Part shown: piece by piece, positions 46,810 to 55,944 of the stretch
Numbering within the stretch: the first letter of the stretch is position 1
Layout: each line of letters opens with the position of its first letter
Assembly: GCF_014645195.1 (NCBI RefSeq)
Contig: NZ_BMLK01000004.1
Coordinates: forward strand, 124,001-188,000
Direction: 5' to 3'
Length of the DNA stretch: 64,000 nt
Origin: Novosphingobium indicum
Lineage (GTDB): Bacteria; Pseudomonadota; Alphaproteobacteria; Sphingomonadales; Sphingomonadaceae
Notes under the pieces: generated by a model
The model's database searches: none
What the model was told of the DNA's origin: nothing
What the model saw: only the letters and a program-made list of their open reading frames with translations
Position numbers and translations under genes: made by a program

Positions 46810-48753
46810 CTACCCACCCGGGTGGTAGAAATCGTAGATCGTCTGCGCCACCGCCGCGCTGACGCCCGGCGCGCGTTGCAGGTCTGCCAGACTGGCCGCA
46901 CGGACTTTTCCCGCAGTCCCGAAGTGCAGCAGCAGCGCGCGCTTGCGGGCCGGGCCGATGCCGGGGATTTCGTCGAGCGGGCTTGCGGTGATCGCACGGC
47001 TGCGCTTGGCGCGGTGCGCGCCGATGGCATAGCGGTGGACTTCGTCGCGCAGGCGCTGGAGGTGGAACAGCAGCGGTGAATTGACCGGCAGCATCTTTTC
47101 CCGCCCGTCGGGGAAGTGGAACACTTCGCGCCCCTCGCGGCCATGGTGCGGCCCCTTGGCGATGGCGATGAGCGGTACGTCCTCGATGCCCAGCTCTTCC
47201 AGCGCATCCTTAACCGCGTTCATCTGACCCTTGCCGCCGTCGATCAGCACGAGGTCGGGCCAAGTGCCGCTTTCACGCTCGGGGTCTTCCTCCTGCGCGC
47301 GGCCGAAGCGGCGGGTCATCACCTCGCGCATCATGCCGAAGTCGTCGTCGGTGCGCGCGGTCTTGATGTTGAACTTGCGGTACTGGTTCTTGACGAAGCC
47401 TTCGGGCCCCGCAACCACCATCGCCCCCAGCGCCTTGCTGCCCTGGATATGCGAGTTGTCGTAGACCTCGATCCGCTGCGGTACTTCGGGCAGTTCGAGA
47501 AACTCGGCCATCTCGCGCATGACCTTGGCCTGCGTGCCGCGTTCCGCCAGGCGGCGCTCCAGAGCTTCCACGGCATTGCGCGCGGCCTGCTCCATCAGGC
47601 GCTTGCGCGAACCGCGCTGGGGGACAGAAATCTCGACCTTGCCCCCTGCCCCCTCGCGGAAGGCCTCGGCCAGCAATTCGCGCTCGGGCAAGTCGCGGTC
47701 GACGAGGATGGTGCGCGCGGGCGGCACTTCCTCGTAGAACTGGGTGAGGAAGCTCTGCAGCACGTCTTCTTCGCTCAGGCCTTCGGTGTGTGTGGGAAAG
47801 AACGCGCGGTGGCCCCAGTTCTGCCCGCCGCGAATGAAGAAGGCCTGGACGCCGATATGCCCGCCCTTGGCCGCCATCGCGAAGATGTCGGCATTGTCGA
47901 GACCCTCGGCATTGATCGCCTGGCTACCCTGAATGAAGGTCGCCGCGCGCAGACGGTCGCGCAGCATGGCAGCGCGTTCGAAGTCGAGCGCTTCGGCGGC
48001 CTCGGCCATCTGCGCCTCGATCTTGCGCTGTACCGCGCTCGACTTGCCGCCGAGGAAGTCTTTCGCCTCCTGCACCAGTTCGGCGTAGCCCGCCTTGTCA
48101 ATGCGGTCGACGCAGGGCGCCGAACACCGCTTGATCTGGTAGAGCAGGCAGGGCCGATCGCGCCGCGAGAAGAAGCTGTCGGTGCAGCTGCGCAGCAGGA
48201 ACAACTTCTGCAGCGCGTTGATCGTGGTGTTCACCGATCCGGCGCTGGCGAAGGGGCCGTAGTAGTTGCCCTTGGCCTTGCGCGCGCCGCGGTGCTTCAT
48301 GATGCGCGGAAAGTCGTTGTCCGCCCGCAGCAGGATGAAGGGGAACGATTTGTCGTCGCGCAGCAGGACGTTGTACGGCGGCCGGAAGCGCTTGATAAGC
48401 TGCGCTTCGAGCAGCAGCGCCTCGGCTTCCGAATTGGTGGTGACGATGGTCATCGACCGCGTCTGGCTGACCATGCGCTGCAGCCGCATCGGCAGCTTGT
48501 CCCACTGCACGTAGTTGGCCACGCGATTGCGCAGCACCCGCGCCTTGCCGACGTAGAGCACATCGCCGCGGGCGTCCTGCATGCGGTAGACGCCGGGCCG
48601 CGTCGGCAGCGTGCGCACGGTGTCGCGGATCACTTCGGCCCCGGCCTGCAGATCGGGCTTGTCCGACCCGCGCACGGTATAGGTCGCCCGCTCCTCGTTG
48701 AAGCGTTCGAGGCCCTTGGGGTGGTCTGGAGTGCCGGCAGGAGTACGCGCCAT
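46810..48753 (-). CDS. uvrC: Excinuclease ABC subunit C
   Basis: Nucleotide excision repair nuclease of 647 residues making both incisions. GIY-YIG domain (RPGVYRMQDARGDVLYVGKA), cysteine motif CLLYQIKRCSAPC, UVR segment EAAEALDFERAAMLRDRLRA, endonuclease-V-like half with VYDNSHIQGSKALGAMVV and VLIDGGKGQMNAVKDAL, and terminal helix-hairpin-helix motifs (LDEIPGIGPARKRALL). Start MARTPAGTPDHPKGLE; a frame 18 codons longer is not typical. Confidence 0.95.
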   Translation of the reverse strand: MARTPAGTPDHPKGLERFNEERATYTVRGSDKPDLQAGAEVIRDTVRTLPTRPGVYRMQDARGDVLYVGKARVLRNRVANYVQWDKLPMRLQRMVSQTRSMTIVTTNSEAEALLLEAQLIKRFRPPYNVLLRDDKSFPFILLRADNDFPRIMKHRGARKAKGNYYGPFASAGSVNTTINALQKLFLLRSCTDSFFSRRDRPCLLYQIKRCSAPCVDRIDKAGYAELVQEAKDFLGGKSSAVQRKIEAQMAEAAEALDFERAAMLRDRLRAATFIQGSQAINAEGLDNADIFAMAAKGGHIGVQAFFIRGGQNWGHRAFFPTHTEGLSEEDVLQSFLTQFYEEVPPARTILVDRDLPERELLAEAFREGAGGKVEISVPQRGSRKRLMEQAARNAVEALERRLAERGTQAKVMREMAEFLELPEVPQRIEVYDNSHIQGSKALGAMVVAGPEGFVKNQYRKFNIKTARTDDDFGMMREVMTRRFGRAQEEDPERESGTWPDLVLIDGGKGQMNAVKDALEELGIEDVPLIAIAKGPHHGREGREVFHFPDGREKMLPVNSPLLFHLQRLRDEVHRYAIGAHRAKRSRAITASPLDEIPGIGPARKRALLLHFGTAGKVRAASLADLQRAPGVSAAVAQTIYDFYHPGG

Positions 48754-48809
48754 GCCCGTGCAGATAGGACATGCGGCGCGGGTTCGGTAGTCCCGCGCCG
48801 CGATCATCC

Positions 48810-51740
48810 TCAGAACATCTTGCGGATATCGATGCCCACGACGCGGCCCTGCGGCTGACGGTAGGCGGCCTGATAGGCAATCGGCACCACGCCGTTCTCG
48901 TCGGTAACCTTCTGGCGGGAATCGAAGAGGTTATCGACAGTGAACGCGACGCGGGTGCCCTTCAGGAACGGCACTTTCGCCACCAGATCCTCGTTGCGGC
49001 CGAGATCGGCGAACAGCCGCAGGTCGACCATGAAGGTGCTGCCGAAACGCAAGTCCGAACTGCCCGGCAGGCCCGTACCGTTGACGTTCGCGGGCGCTTC
49101 CCACTCGGCATTCATCCGCAGGCCGTAACCATTGGCGAACAGACCGCCGGAGGCCTCGATGGCGTGGCGCGGGACGCCGCCTGCCGCGAGTGCATCCCCG
49201 TCCAGTTCATCGAGCACGGGCGCGCCCTGCGCGATCCGCACCGTGTCGGTGAAGCGCCAGGTGTGATAGACCGAAAGGTTCCAGCGACCACCACGCTCCC
49301 CGCGTCCGAACATCGGCGGCGGACCACTCGAAGAGCGCTCGCGGCTGGCCGTCTGCTGGCCCGATTGGCCTCCTGGCGCGCCATCGGCCTTGCACAACCG
49401 CTCCCGCAGCGAAGCCAGACGCGTCTGATCGATTTGTCCGTCCGGTCCGCGCAAACGCTCGGCCAGTTGTTCAGGCAGTGCGGAAAGGTCCGGCGCCCCC
49501 TCGACACAGACAACCGCACGAATGCGGGCAAAGCGCTCCGGATCGAAACCGCCACCGCCCGGCGCAGCGCCGTCTGCAGAGCAGACCCGGGCCTTGAACT
49601 GGGCAAGCCGTTCGGGATCGATCTTGCCGTCGGAACCCGTGAGCCGTTCTCGCAGGCGCTCGGGCAAGGTCGCCGGGTCTGGCGCGGCGTCGCCGGTGCA
49701 GAGCTGCTTGCGCAGCGCCTCGAAGCGCGAGGGATCGAAGCCCGGCCGGCTGCCCGCAGCAGGCGGCGGACCCTGCGTGCCTGCGGCGGGCTGCGCGGAT
49801 GCCGGCGCCGAACCGCTACGCCCCCCGCTACCGTCTGCAGACCGGCTTCCCGAAGAGCGGTCGTTGCCGCCGATGTTGCCGGACACATTGAAGCCCCAGC
49901 GTACCCGCGAGTTGGACACCCGGTCGTACGTCACGGCGCGGCGATCGAGCGCGATCAGGTTGCCTGCCGCATCGCGGGTCACGCGATCGGGAAAGGCAGC
50001 CTCGACGGCAGGCGTGAACAGCGGGAACGATTCCGTGACATTGTCCGACCGGTTGCGGAAGTACTCCACCAGCAGGTTGGCACGGTCGAAGAAGGGCAAC
50101 TGCCATGTCGCCGACAGCTTGATGTCGCGCTGCTTTTCCTTGACCAGTCCCGGATTGCCGCCGCTGATCGTCGTCACCAGCGCGGTCGTGCCGTTGGCGA
50201 AGTCGTAGACCGGCACGTTGTAGTTGAACACGGTCGGTGCGCCGAGCTGCGAAAGCGATGGCGCGGCTTCGTTGACGAGATAGCTTGCCTGCAAAGACAG
50301 CTTTTCGGTAGGCGACCAGGTCAGCCCGGCGCTCCAGTCGGTAAGCGTGCCGAAGTCGGAAAGGTGGTTGAGCCCGCCGCTCAGGTTCAGCGTCAGGTCG
50401 CCGATGGCACCCAGCACATCCTCGTCCCTGCTCGTGAGGGGCAGCGCCAGGTTCATACCGCCCTGCACATCGCCGCGTGTGAGCTTGATCGTTCCGAGCG
50501 TGCTGCGGGTATCTTCGCTGCGCGTGTTCGTGAAGTCGTATCCGGCCTTCACCGTCAGGCTGGCATCGCCCGCAGGCATGCGGAACGGTGTGCCGACAAG
50601 CGTGGCGAGGCTGGTGAGTGCGAGCGAGCGGTTCTGTGCGGTATCGACACCTGCACCGGGTACGAACGGGAGCGCGCCCGCTATCGTGAGATCTCCGGCA
50701 TCGACCGCCGCCTGCAGGCCCGAGGTGTCACGACGTCGGTCGACCTGCGTGGACGTGTCGGTGTAACTCCCGTCCAATGTCGCGCTGAACTCCCAGTCGC
50801 CCAGGAACTTGCTGAAGCCGAGCCCACCCTCGAAGGCATCGGTAATCACGCGGGTGGTGAGCGGATCGGGTAACGTGCGCAGCGCGCTTTCGCCGCCATC
50901 GGTCAACAGTACGGTATCGAGGCCGGAGAGCGAGGTCTGCTGCGTGTGATTGTATCCGCCGCTGGCGGTGATCGAACCGTTGAGCCCGTTCTCGCCCAGG
51001 CCCTGCGTCATCGTCCCTTCGAACGAGAGATCGTAGTCGGAGGACGCAAGGCTGCGGTACCGCGCCGGATCGGGGTCGCCCGCGACATCGGGCCTCGAGG
51101 ATTCTTCCTGGCGCACATTGCGTTCATCCTCGGTCAGCATCGTCGTCTGGACGATCTTCGCCGAGAAGTTGTAGCGCCGCGGACCGGACACATTGAACAG
51201 CCCGGTTTCCAGCTCGTAGTTGTCGTAGCCGCCACGCGTGGGGCGATTGTATTCACCCGCTCCGGTAACTGCCGCGAACTGTTCCTTGAGGATGAGGTTC
51301 ACCACCCGCTGATTGGCGGGATAGCCGAAACGCAGCGCCACTTCCTCGGGCAGAATCTCCACGCGGCGGATCGCTTCGGGCGGCATCCGGCGCATCTCGC
51401 GCCAACTGGTGATCCGCTGGCCGTTGATCAGCATGATCGGCCTGCTACTGCCACGCCCCCGGCCACTGTTCGTCTGCGGAGAGATCGCCGCGAGCAGTTC
51501 TTCTATAGAATTCGCGCCGTATGCCTGGATATCTTCTTCCTCGAGGACTTCGACCGGCTTTTGCGGCACATCGAGTTGACCGCGGATGCGCGGGGCCAGC
51601 ACGAGGATCTCGTCGCCGTGTACCTCCAGCGGATCGTCGTCACCGTCGTTGATCGTCGCGGGAGCGGAAGGCTCTTCAGCAAAGGCAGGTACAGGCAAGC
51701 ACAGGCAGGTCGCCAGGCTCAGAAGGGGCAAGGAACGCAA
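48810..51740 (-). CDS. TonB-dependent receptor with a cysteine-repeat insert in an extracellular loop
   Basis: Outer-membrane receptor of 976 residues. Signal peptide MRSLPLLSLATCLCLPVPAF; plug domain around KPVEVLEEEDIQAYGANSIE and PIMLINGQRITSWREMRRMP; the remainder is a beta-barrel ending in an aromatic (DIRKMF). Between about residues 635 and 800 the barrel is interrupted by a Ser/Gly/Pro-rich linker and four repeats of the form (F/I)D(P/Q)xRF/LxxxRxxxC, with EF-hand-like GSDGKID and GPDGQID. The ligand is unknown; no uptake partners are nearby. Confidence 0.88.
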   Translation of the reverse strand: MRSLPLLSLATCLCLPVPAFAEEPSAPATINDGDDDPLEVHGDEILVLAPRIRGQLDVPQKPVEVLEEEDIQAYGANSIEELLAAISPQTNSGRGRGSSRPIMLINGQRITSWREMRRMPPEAIRRVEILPEEVALRFGYPANQRVVNLILKEQFAAVTGAGEYNRPTRGGYDNYELETGLFNVSGPRRYNFSAKIVQTTMLTEDERNVRQEESSRPDVAGDPDPARYRSLASSDYDLSFEGTMTQGLGENGLNGSITASGGYNHTQQTSLSGLDTVLLTDGGESALRTLPDPLTTRVITDAFEGGLGFSKFLGDWEFSATLDGSYTDTSTQVDRRRDTSGLQAAVDAGDLTIAGALPFVPGAGVDTAQNRSLALTSLATLVGTPFRMPAGDASLTVKAGYDFTNTRSEDTRSTLGTIKLTRGDVQGGMNLALPLTSRDEDVLGAIGDLTLNLSGGLNHLSDFGTLTDWSAGLTWSPTEKLSLQASYLVNEAAPSLSQLGAPTVFNYNVPVYDFANGTTALVTTISGGNPGLVKEKQRDIKLSATWQLPFFDRANLLVEYFRNRSDNVTESFPLFTPAVEAAFPDRVTRDAAGNLIALDRRAVTYDRVSNSRVRWGFNVSGNIGGNDRSSGSRSADGSGGRSGSAPASAQPAAGTQGPPPAAGSRPGFDPSRFEALRKQLCTGDAAPDPATLPERLRERLTGSDGKIDPERLAQFKARVCSADGAAPGGGGFDPERFARIRAVVCVEGAPDLSALPEQLAERLRGPDGQIDQTRLASLRERLCKADGAPGGQSGQQTASRERSSSGPPPMFGRGERGGRWNLSVYHTWRFTDTVRIAQGAPVLDELDGDALAAGGVPRHAIEASGGLFANGYGLRMNAEWEAPANVNGTGLPGSSDLRFGSTFMVDLRLFADLGRNEDLVAKVPFLKGTRVAFTVDNLFDSRQKVTDENGVVPIAYQAAYRQPQGRVVGIDIRKMF

Positions 51741-51837
51741 TCGGAATCTCCGCCAAGACTAAAGCAAATCCCTTCCCTTCAACGCTGATGCCTCGCTTGG
51801 GTGCCGTGGGCAATCCGACGTCAGGTAACATTTTGTC

Positions 51838-51850
51838 GCAAGTAACTTGC
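51838..51850. promoter_or_regulatory. 13-bp palindrome upstream of the TonB receptor gene
   Basis: GCAAGT-A-ACTTGC is a perfect palindrome in the 201-base region between the divergent receptor and infA genes, about 100 bases from the receptor ATG and 90 from infA. Its flanks (TGTCGCAAGT and CTTGCAGA) recur in the region before the RND efflux operon at 61777-61808. A regulator site is possible; there is no direct support. Confidence 0.35.
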
Positions 51851-51941
51851 AGAACGCGGAACCGCCGAGTCTTCCCTTTTCGCGCCGCTGTGGCTATGTC
51901 GCGCCGCGATGACCCGACAGAACAACGGACAGTGATCGCCA

Positions 51942-52187
51942 ATGGCGAAAGAAGAACTCCTTGAGATGCGCGGACGGGTGGTGGAATTACTGCCCAACGC
52001 CATGTTCCGCGTCGAACTGGAAAACGGCCACGAAATCCTCGGCCACACCGCAGGCAAGATGCGCAAGAACCGCATTCGCGTGCTGGTCGGTGACGAAGTT
52101 CTGGTCGAACTGACGCCCTACGATCTCACCAAGGGCCGCATCACCTATCGCTTCATGCCTGGTCGCGGTGGCCCCGGTCAGTACTGA
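51942..52187 (+). CDS. infA: Translation initiation factor IF-1
   Basis: An 81-residue OB-fold factor: [40 protein letters not shown] and [20 protein letters not shown]. The C-terminus (GRGGPGQY) is slightly longer than in E. coli, as usual for sphingomonads. First gene of the infA-maf-RNase-yacG cluster. Confidence 0.97.
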   Translation: MAKEELLEMRGRVVELLPNAMFRVELENGHEILGHTAGKMRKNRIRVLVGDEVLVELTPYDLTKGRITYRFMPGRGGPGQY

Positions 52188-52203
52188 AGCCCTGCAGGTG
52201 GAC

Positions 52204-52791
52204 ATGTCCGTCCACAGTTCCGCCCCTCGCCTGATCCTGGCCTCGGCCAGTCCGCGCCGCCGCGAACTGATCGCGCGCCTCGGCGTGGCGCCTGACGCCA
52301 TCGAAGCTGCCGACATCGACGAAACCCCGGCCCCGCGCGAAGTCCCGCGCGACTACGCCCGCCGCATGGCGCGCGAAAAGGCGCTGGCCGTGCCCTCTGC
52401 CGATGCCTTCGTGCTGGCCGGCGATACCGTCGTCGCCTGCGGCCGCCGCATCCTGCCCAAGGCCGAGGACGAAGCCACGGCCCGACAGTGCCTCGATCTG
52501 CTCTCCGGCCGCCGCCACCGCGTGCTGTCCGCCGTCGCCTTGCGCGCGCCCGACGGTACGCTGCGCGAGCGCCTGTGCGAAACGGTCGTGCGTTTCAAAC
52601 CGCTCTCGCGAGAGGAAGTGGACGCGTACATTGCCAGCGGCGAATGGGACGGCAAGGCTGGCGGCTATGCCATTCAGGGCAGCGCCGAGGGCCTGATCGC
52701 GTGGATCTCCGGCAGCCATTCCGCCGTCGTCGGCCTGCCGCTGTTCGAAACGCGCGCCCTTCTCAAATCGGCAGGTTTCCCGATTGCCTGA
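52204..52791 (+). CDS. maf: Maf-like nucleoside-triphosphate pyrophosphatase
   Basis: A 195-residue house-cleaning pyrophosphatase that hydrolyses non-canonical or excess nucleotides. [19 protein letters not shown] at the N-terminus, [29 protein letters not shown] and [20 protein letters not shown] are the family motifs. Start [10 protein letters not shown]; an ATG 12 codons earlier overlaps infA and is less likely. The stop overlaps the next gene by 8 bases. Confidence 0.93.
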   Translation: MSVHSSAPRLILASASPRRRELIARLGVAPDAIEAADIDETPAPREVPRDYARRMAREKALAVPSADAFVLAGDTVVACGRRILPKAEDEATARQCLDLLSGRRHRVLSAVALRAPDGTLRERLCETVVRFKPLSREEVDAYIASGEWDGKAGGYAIQGSAEGLIAWISGSHSAVVGLPLFETRALLKSAGFPIA

Positions 52792-53758
52792 GTGGCTCGT
52801 CGAAGAAGGGATCGGCGAAAGCCGCGCGATCCTGACCGAAGGCGGAGAGCTGCTGGCCGCGCGCCTGCAATGGCCGGGCAGGCTCGTCGCAGGCGAAATC
52901 GCCGATGCCGTGCTGATCTCACGCCGCAGCGGAGCGTCGCGCGGCACGGTCCGCTTTGCTTCGGGAGAGGAAGCACTGGTCGATGGCCTGCCGGCCTCCG
53001 CCAGCGAGGGCGCTGCACTGCGCGTGGAAGTCACCCGCTCCGCCATGGCCGAGACGGGCCGCTACAAGCGCGCGCAGACCCGCGCCTGCGACAAGCCCCT
53101 GCGGCCGGCGCCGTTGCTGGCCGAGGCGCTGCGCTCGGAAGGTCTGCCTGTGCGCACTGTGACCCGATTTCCCGATGATCCCTGGCCCGATCTGATCGCC
53201 GAAGCACTCGATGGCGTCGTCGCCTTCGATGGCGGCTCGCTTGTCGTCTCGCCGACGCCGGCGATGACGCTGATCGACATCGACGGCGCCTTGCCTCCGA
53301 AAGCGCTGGCGCTGGCTGCCGTCCCGGCGATTGCCCGCGCCATCGGCCAGTTCGACCTCGCCGGTTCGATCGGCATCGACTTCCCGACTCCGGAGCGCAA
53401 GGACGATCGCCGCGCCGTCGACGAGGCGCTGGCAGAAGCGCTGGACCACTGGCCTCACCAGCGCACGGCGATGAACGGCTTCGGCTTCGTGCAGCTTGTC
53501 GCGCGGCTCGAACGGCCTTCGATCCTGCAACGGGTGCGCAGTGATCCGGCGGGGGCCGCCGCGCGCCTACTGCTGCGCCGGGCGCAGCATGTGCGCGAAC
53601 CCGGCGTGCTGCTGCTCACCGCGCATCCCGCCGTGCGCGCCGCTGTTTCTGGCGCTTGGGAAAGCGAACTGGCCCGACGTACCGGGCGAACGATCCGCTG
53701 GGAAGAAAACCCCGCCCTTGAACTCATCGGCGGATTCGCGCAGGCGGTCGAGCAATGA
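52784..53758 (+). CDS. Short RNase E/G-family protein
   Basis: A 324-residue protein starting at a TTG that overlaps maf by 8 bases. It resembles the catalytic half of RNase E/G but lacks the S1 domain; [20 protein letters not shown] matches the first metal-binding aspartate region (GGLIVIDF in RNase E) and [14 protein letters not shown] the segment after the second. The family's RNA-processing activity is probable, but conservation is weak. In alphaproteobacteria this reduced form is common between maf and yacG. Confidence 0.75.
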   Translation: MPEWLVEEGIGESRAILTEGGELLAARLQWPGRLVAGEIADAVLISRRSGASRGTVRFASGEEALVDGLPASASEGAALRVEVTRSAMAETGRYKRAQTRACDKPLRPAPLLAEALRSEGLPVRTVTRFPDDPWPDLIAEALDGVVAFDGGSLVVSPTPAMTLIDIDGALPPKALALAAVPAIARAIGQFDLAGSIGIDFPTPERKDDRRAVDEALAEALDHWPHQRTAMNGFGFVQLVARLERPSILQRVRSDPAGAAARLLLRRAQHVREPGVLLLTAHPAVRAAVSGAWESELARRTGRTIRWEENPALELIGGFAQAVEQ

Positions 53759-53922
53759 CCAAGTCCGAACGCAAATGTCCCATCTGCCGCAAGCCCCGCA
53801 AAACGGAATTCACACCGTTCTGCTCGAAACGCTGCCGCGACCGCGATCTGCTCAAGTGGCTCGACGACGGCTACGCCCTGCCCGGTCCGCCCAGCTTCGA
53901 CGACAATCCACAGGAGGATTGA
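53755..53922 (+). CDS. yacG: DNA gyrase inhibitor YacG-type zinc protein
   Basis: A 55-residue protein with four zinc cysteines in CPICRKP and [19 protein letters not shown], followed by an acidic tail. The ATG overlaps the preceding stop (ATGA). YacG proteins bind GyrB and reduce gyrase activity. Length and motif spacing are standard. Confidence 0.92.
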   Translation: MTKSERKCPICRKPRKTEFTPFCSKRCRDRDLLKWLDDGYALPGPPSFDDNPQED

Positions 53923-54021
53923 AATTTCCCTTCGATTAGGGGGTTGCCAAGGCGCCTGTGCTTCGCCATAGGCCCGCAACCAGCCGCTCGGCGGTCCCCA
54001 CGGACCTCAGGTCGACGCGAT

Positions 54022-54097
54022 GCCCGGGTAGCTCAGTTGGTAGAGCATGCGACTGAAAATCGCAGTGTCGGCGGTTCGACTCCGTCCCCGGGCACCA
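54022..54097 (+). tRNA. tRNA-Phe (anticodon GAA)
   Basis: A 76-base tRNA with the CCA encoded. The acceptor GCCCGGG (54022-54028) pairs with CCCGGGC (54087-54093). D arm GCTCAGTTGGTAGAGC, anticodon loop CTGAAAA in the stem GCGA/TCGC, and T loop GGTTCGACTCC. The anticodon is GAA, decoding phenylalanine. It lies 99 bases after yacG. Confidence 0.97.
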
Positions 54098-54155
54098 TCC
54101 TTTTTCCAGGATAGTCCATAAGCAGACCAAGCGGCGCATTTGTTAGCGCGCGGGT

Positions 54156-54599
54156 TCACGGCTTCGATCCGGCTTCCTCGAACGTTGTTTTAGCATCCGG
54201 ATTGTCAGAGCCTTCCCCCGGACCACCGATCAGGTGGCCAACCCGACAATCTTTCGGGTCGAAGGCGCCGGTGGCGTACATTGTTTTTGGTTTGCCTCCG
54301 GGTGGCGCGGCACGAAACCGTACGGTTGCTTGCATGCCTTTGCCTTCCGGCATGCTGGGGACATTGAAGTCGACGAATTCAAAGCTGCTGGTCCCCGGGG
54401 GCAAAGCGCCCGTAATGCGCAGGAGCAGGTTGCGCAGAAAAGCGGCGTCCTTCGTCCGGCAAATGTCGTCTGGTTCGGCGGCAGTGAGATCTGCCTTCTC
54501 GATCCTATAACTCGTGGGTTCGGCTACAGGTTCGCCGGAACTGCAGGCAGAGATGCCAGCGATCACTATGGCAGACCAAAGGCGCCTGCTTCGATGCAT
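54156..54599 (-). CDS. Small lipoprotein, function unknown
   Basis: A 147-residue protein beginning MHRSRRLWSAIVIAGISACS, a lipoprotein signal with lipobox ISAC. The rest contains three further cysteines and VDFNVPSMPEGKGMQATVRF, with no known domain that I recognise. It lies between tRNA-Phe and the ATPase of the choline transporter, on the same strand as the latter, with 94 bases between them. Confidence 0.7.
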   Translation of the reverse strand: MHRSRRLWSAIVIAGISACSSGEPVAEPTSYRIEKADLTAAEPDDICRTKDAAFLRNLLLRITGALPPGTSSFEFVDFNVPSMPEGKGMQATVRFRAAPPGGKPKTMYATGAFDPKDCRVGHLIGGPGEGSDNPDAKTTFEEAGSKP

Positions 54600-54693
54600 C
54601 CGGATCAATTGCCTCTCCCGTTTTGATGGGATGTACGCTGCTTTCCAGTTGGCGTCGGCCTGTGCGTTTGTCGTCTGGCCCGCGCGGCACGGT

Positions 54694-55944
54694 TCATTCA
54701 GGCGGCGCCTGAGCCGGTTCTTTGCCGGCCTGCCCGTCCGCATCCCCGGAATCATCGTCGGTAGGCCCGGTCTCGCTCAGGCGCTCGAGGATTTCCTGCC
54801 CGCTGGTGACCCCGGCCAATTCGCCGTCGCGGGTCAGCAGCACCGGATTGTCGGTCTGCGCGGCGATACGCATCAGCGTGCGGACCGGGGTGGTGGAGGG
54901 AACCTGCACGACTCCGTCAGGGTAGTCCTCCTGCCCTTCCGGCTCGGCGATATCGGTGACGGGCATCCATTCATCATCGAGCGCGACCCGGTCGCCTTCC
55001 AGGCGGTAGCGGCCTGCCTCGTCCAGCAGCAGCGCACCGTTTTCGGTGGAGAGGTCTTCTACCGCATGCATCACCGTATCTCCGGTCATGACATGCAGCG
55101 GGTTCATATGCTCGAGGAAGCTGGTCACATAGGGGGTCGCGGGGTTGGTCAGGATATCCTGCCGGGAACCGCTCTGGACGATCCGCCCCCCTTCCAGAAG
55201 CGTGATCTGGTCGCCGATCTTGAAAGCCTCGTCGAGGTCGTGACTGACGAACAGGATCGTCTTCTGCACCGCCCGTTGCAGGTCCAGCAGGTCGTCCTGC
55301 AGCTTGGCGCGAATGAGCGGGTCGAGCGCCGAGAACGGCTCATCCATCAGCAGGATATCGGCATCGGTGGCAAAGGCGCGCGCCAGACCGACGCGCTGCT
55401 GCATGCCGCCCGAAAGCTCGCTGGCGTAGCTGTCGCCCCAGTCGCCCAGACCGACAAGTTCAAGCTGCTCGTCCACCTTGCGGTCGACATCGGCCTTGCT
55501 TTCACCGCGCAGTTCGAGGCCCAGCCCCACGTTTTCGCGCACGGTGCGCCAGGGGAGCAATGCAAACTGCTGAAACACCATGGCGACGCGGTGGCGGCGC
55601 ACGTCGCGCAGGACGGCAGGATCGCGCTCGGCCAGGTCGAGCACGCCGTCCTCGGTATGGATCAGCACCTGCCCGCGCGTCACTTCGTTGAGACCGTTGG
55701 CCGCGCGCAGCAGAGTCGACTTACCCGACCCCGAGAGGCCCATAAGCACCGAAATTTGCCCGCGCTCCACCGAGAGGCTGGCGCCGTGCACGCCCAGCAC
55801 CACGTCGGTCCGGTTGCAGATCTCGCTTCGGTCGAGCCCCTGCCCGGCCAGTTCGATGGCACGGTCCAGACCGGCCTGCCGCTTGCGCCCGCGCCCCTGG
55901 CCGAAGAAGATATCGACGTCGCGGAATTCGATCGCCACGCTCAT
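54694..55944 (-). CDS. Choline/glycine-betaine ABC transporter ATPase
   Basis: ProV/OpuAA-type ATPase of 416 residues. Walker A GLSGSGKSTLLR at residues 69-80, Q-loop QQFALLPWRT, signature LSGGMQQR, Walker B ILLMDEPFSALDP, H-loop SHDLDEA. The C-terminal 120 residues form a pair of CBS-like motifs (MHAVEDLSTENGALLLDEAG; LLTRDGELAGVTSGQEILER), the osmoregulatory module of this group. ATG overlaps the permease stop (TGATG). Works with the fused binding protein-permease upstream. Confidence 0.92.
   Translation of the reverse strand: MSVAIEFRDVDIFFGQGRGRKRQAGLDRAIELAGQGLDRSEICNRTDVVLGVHGASLSVERGQISVLMGLSGSGKSTLLRAANGLNEVTRGQVLIHTEDGVLDLAERDPAVLRDVRRHRVAMVFQQFALLPWRTVRENVGLGLELRGESKADVDRKVDEQLELVGLGDWGDSYASELSGGMQQRVGLARAFATDADILLMDEPFSALDPLIRAKLQDDLLDLQRAVQKTILFVSHDLDEAFKIGDQITLLEGGRIVQSGSRQDILTNPATPYVTSFLEHMNPLHVMTGDTVMHAVEDLSTENGALLLDEAGRYRLEGDRVALDDEWMPVTDIAEPEGQEDYPDGVVQVPSTTPVRTLMRIAAQTDNPVLLTRDGELAGVTSGQEILERLSETGPTDDDSGDADGQAGKEPAQAPPE

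Noticed and set aside
47116..48858. 580-codon plus-strand open frame
   Set aside because: Antisense to uvrC, which is complete and well conserved.
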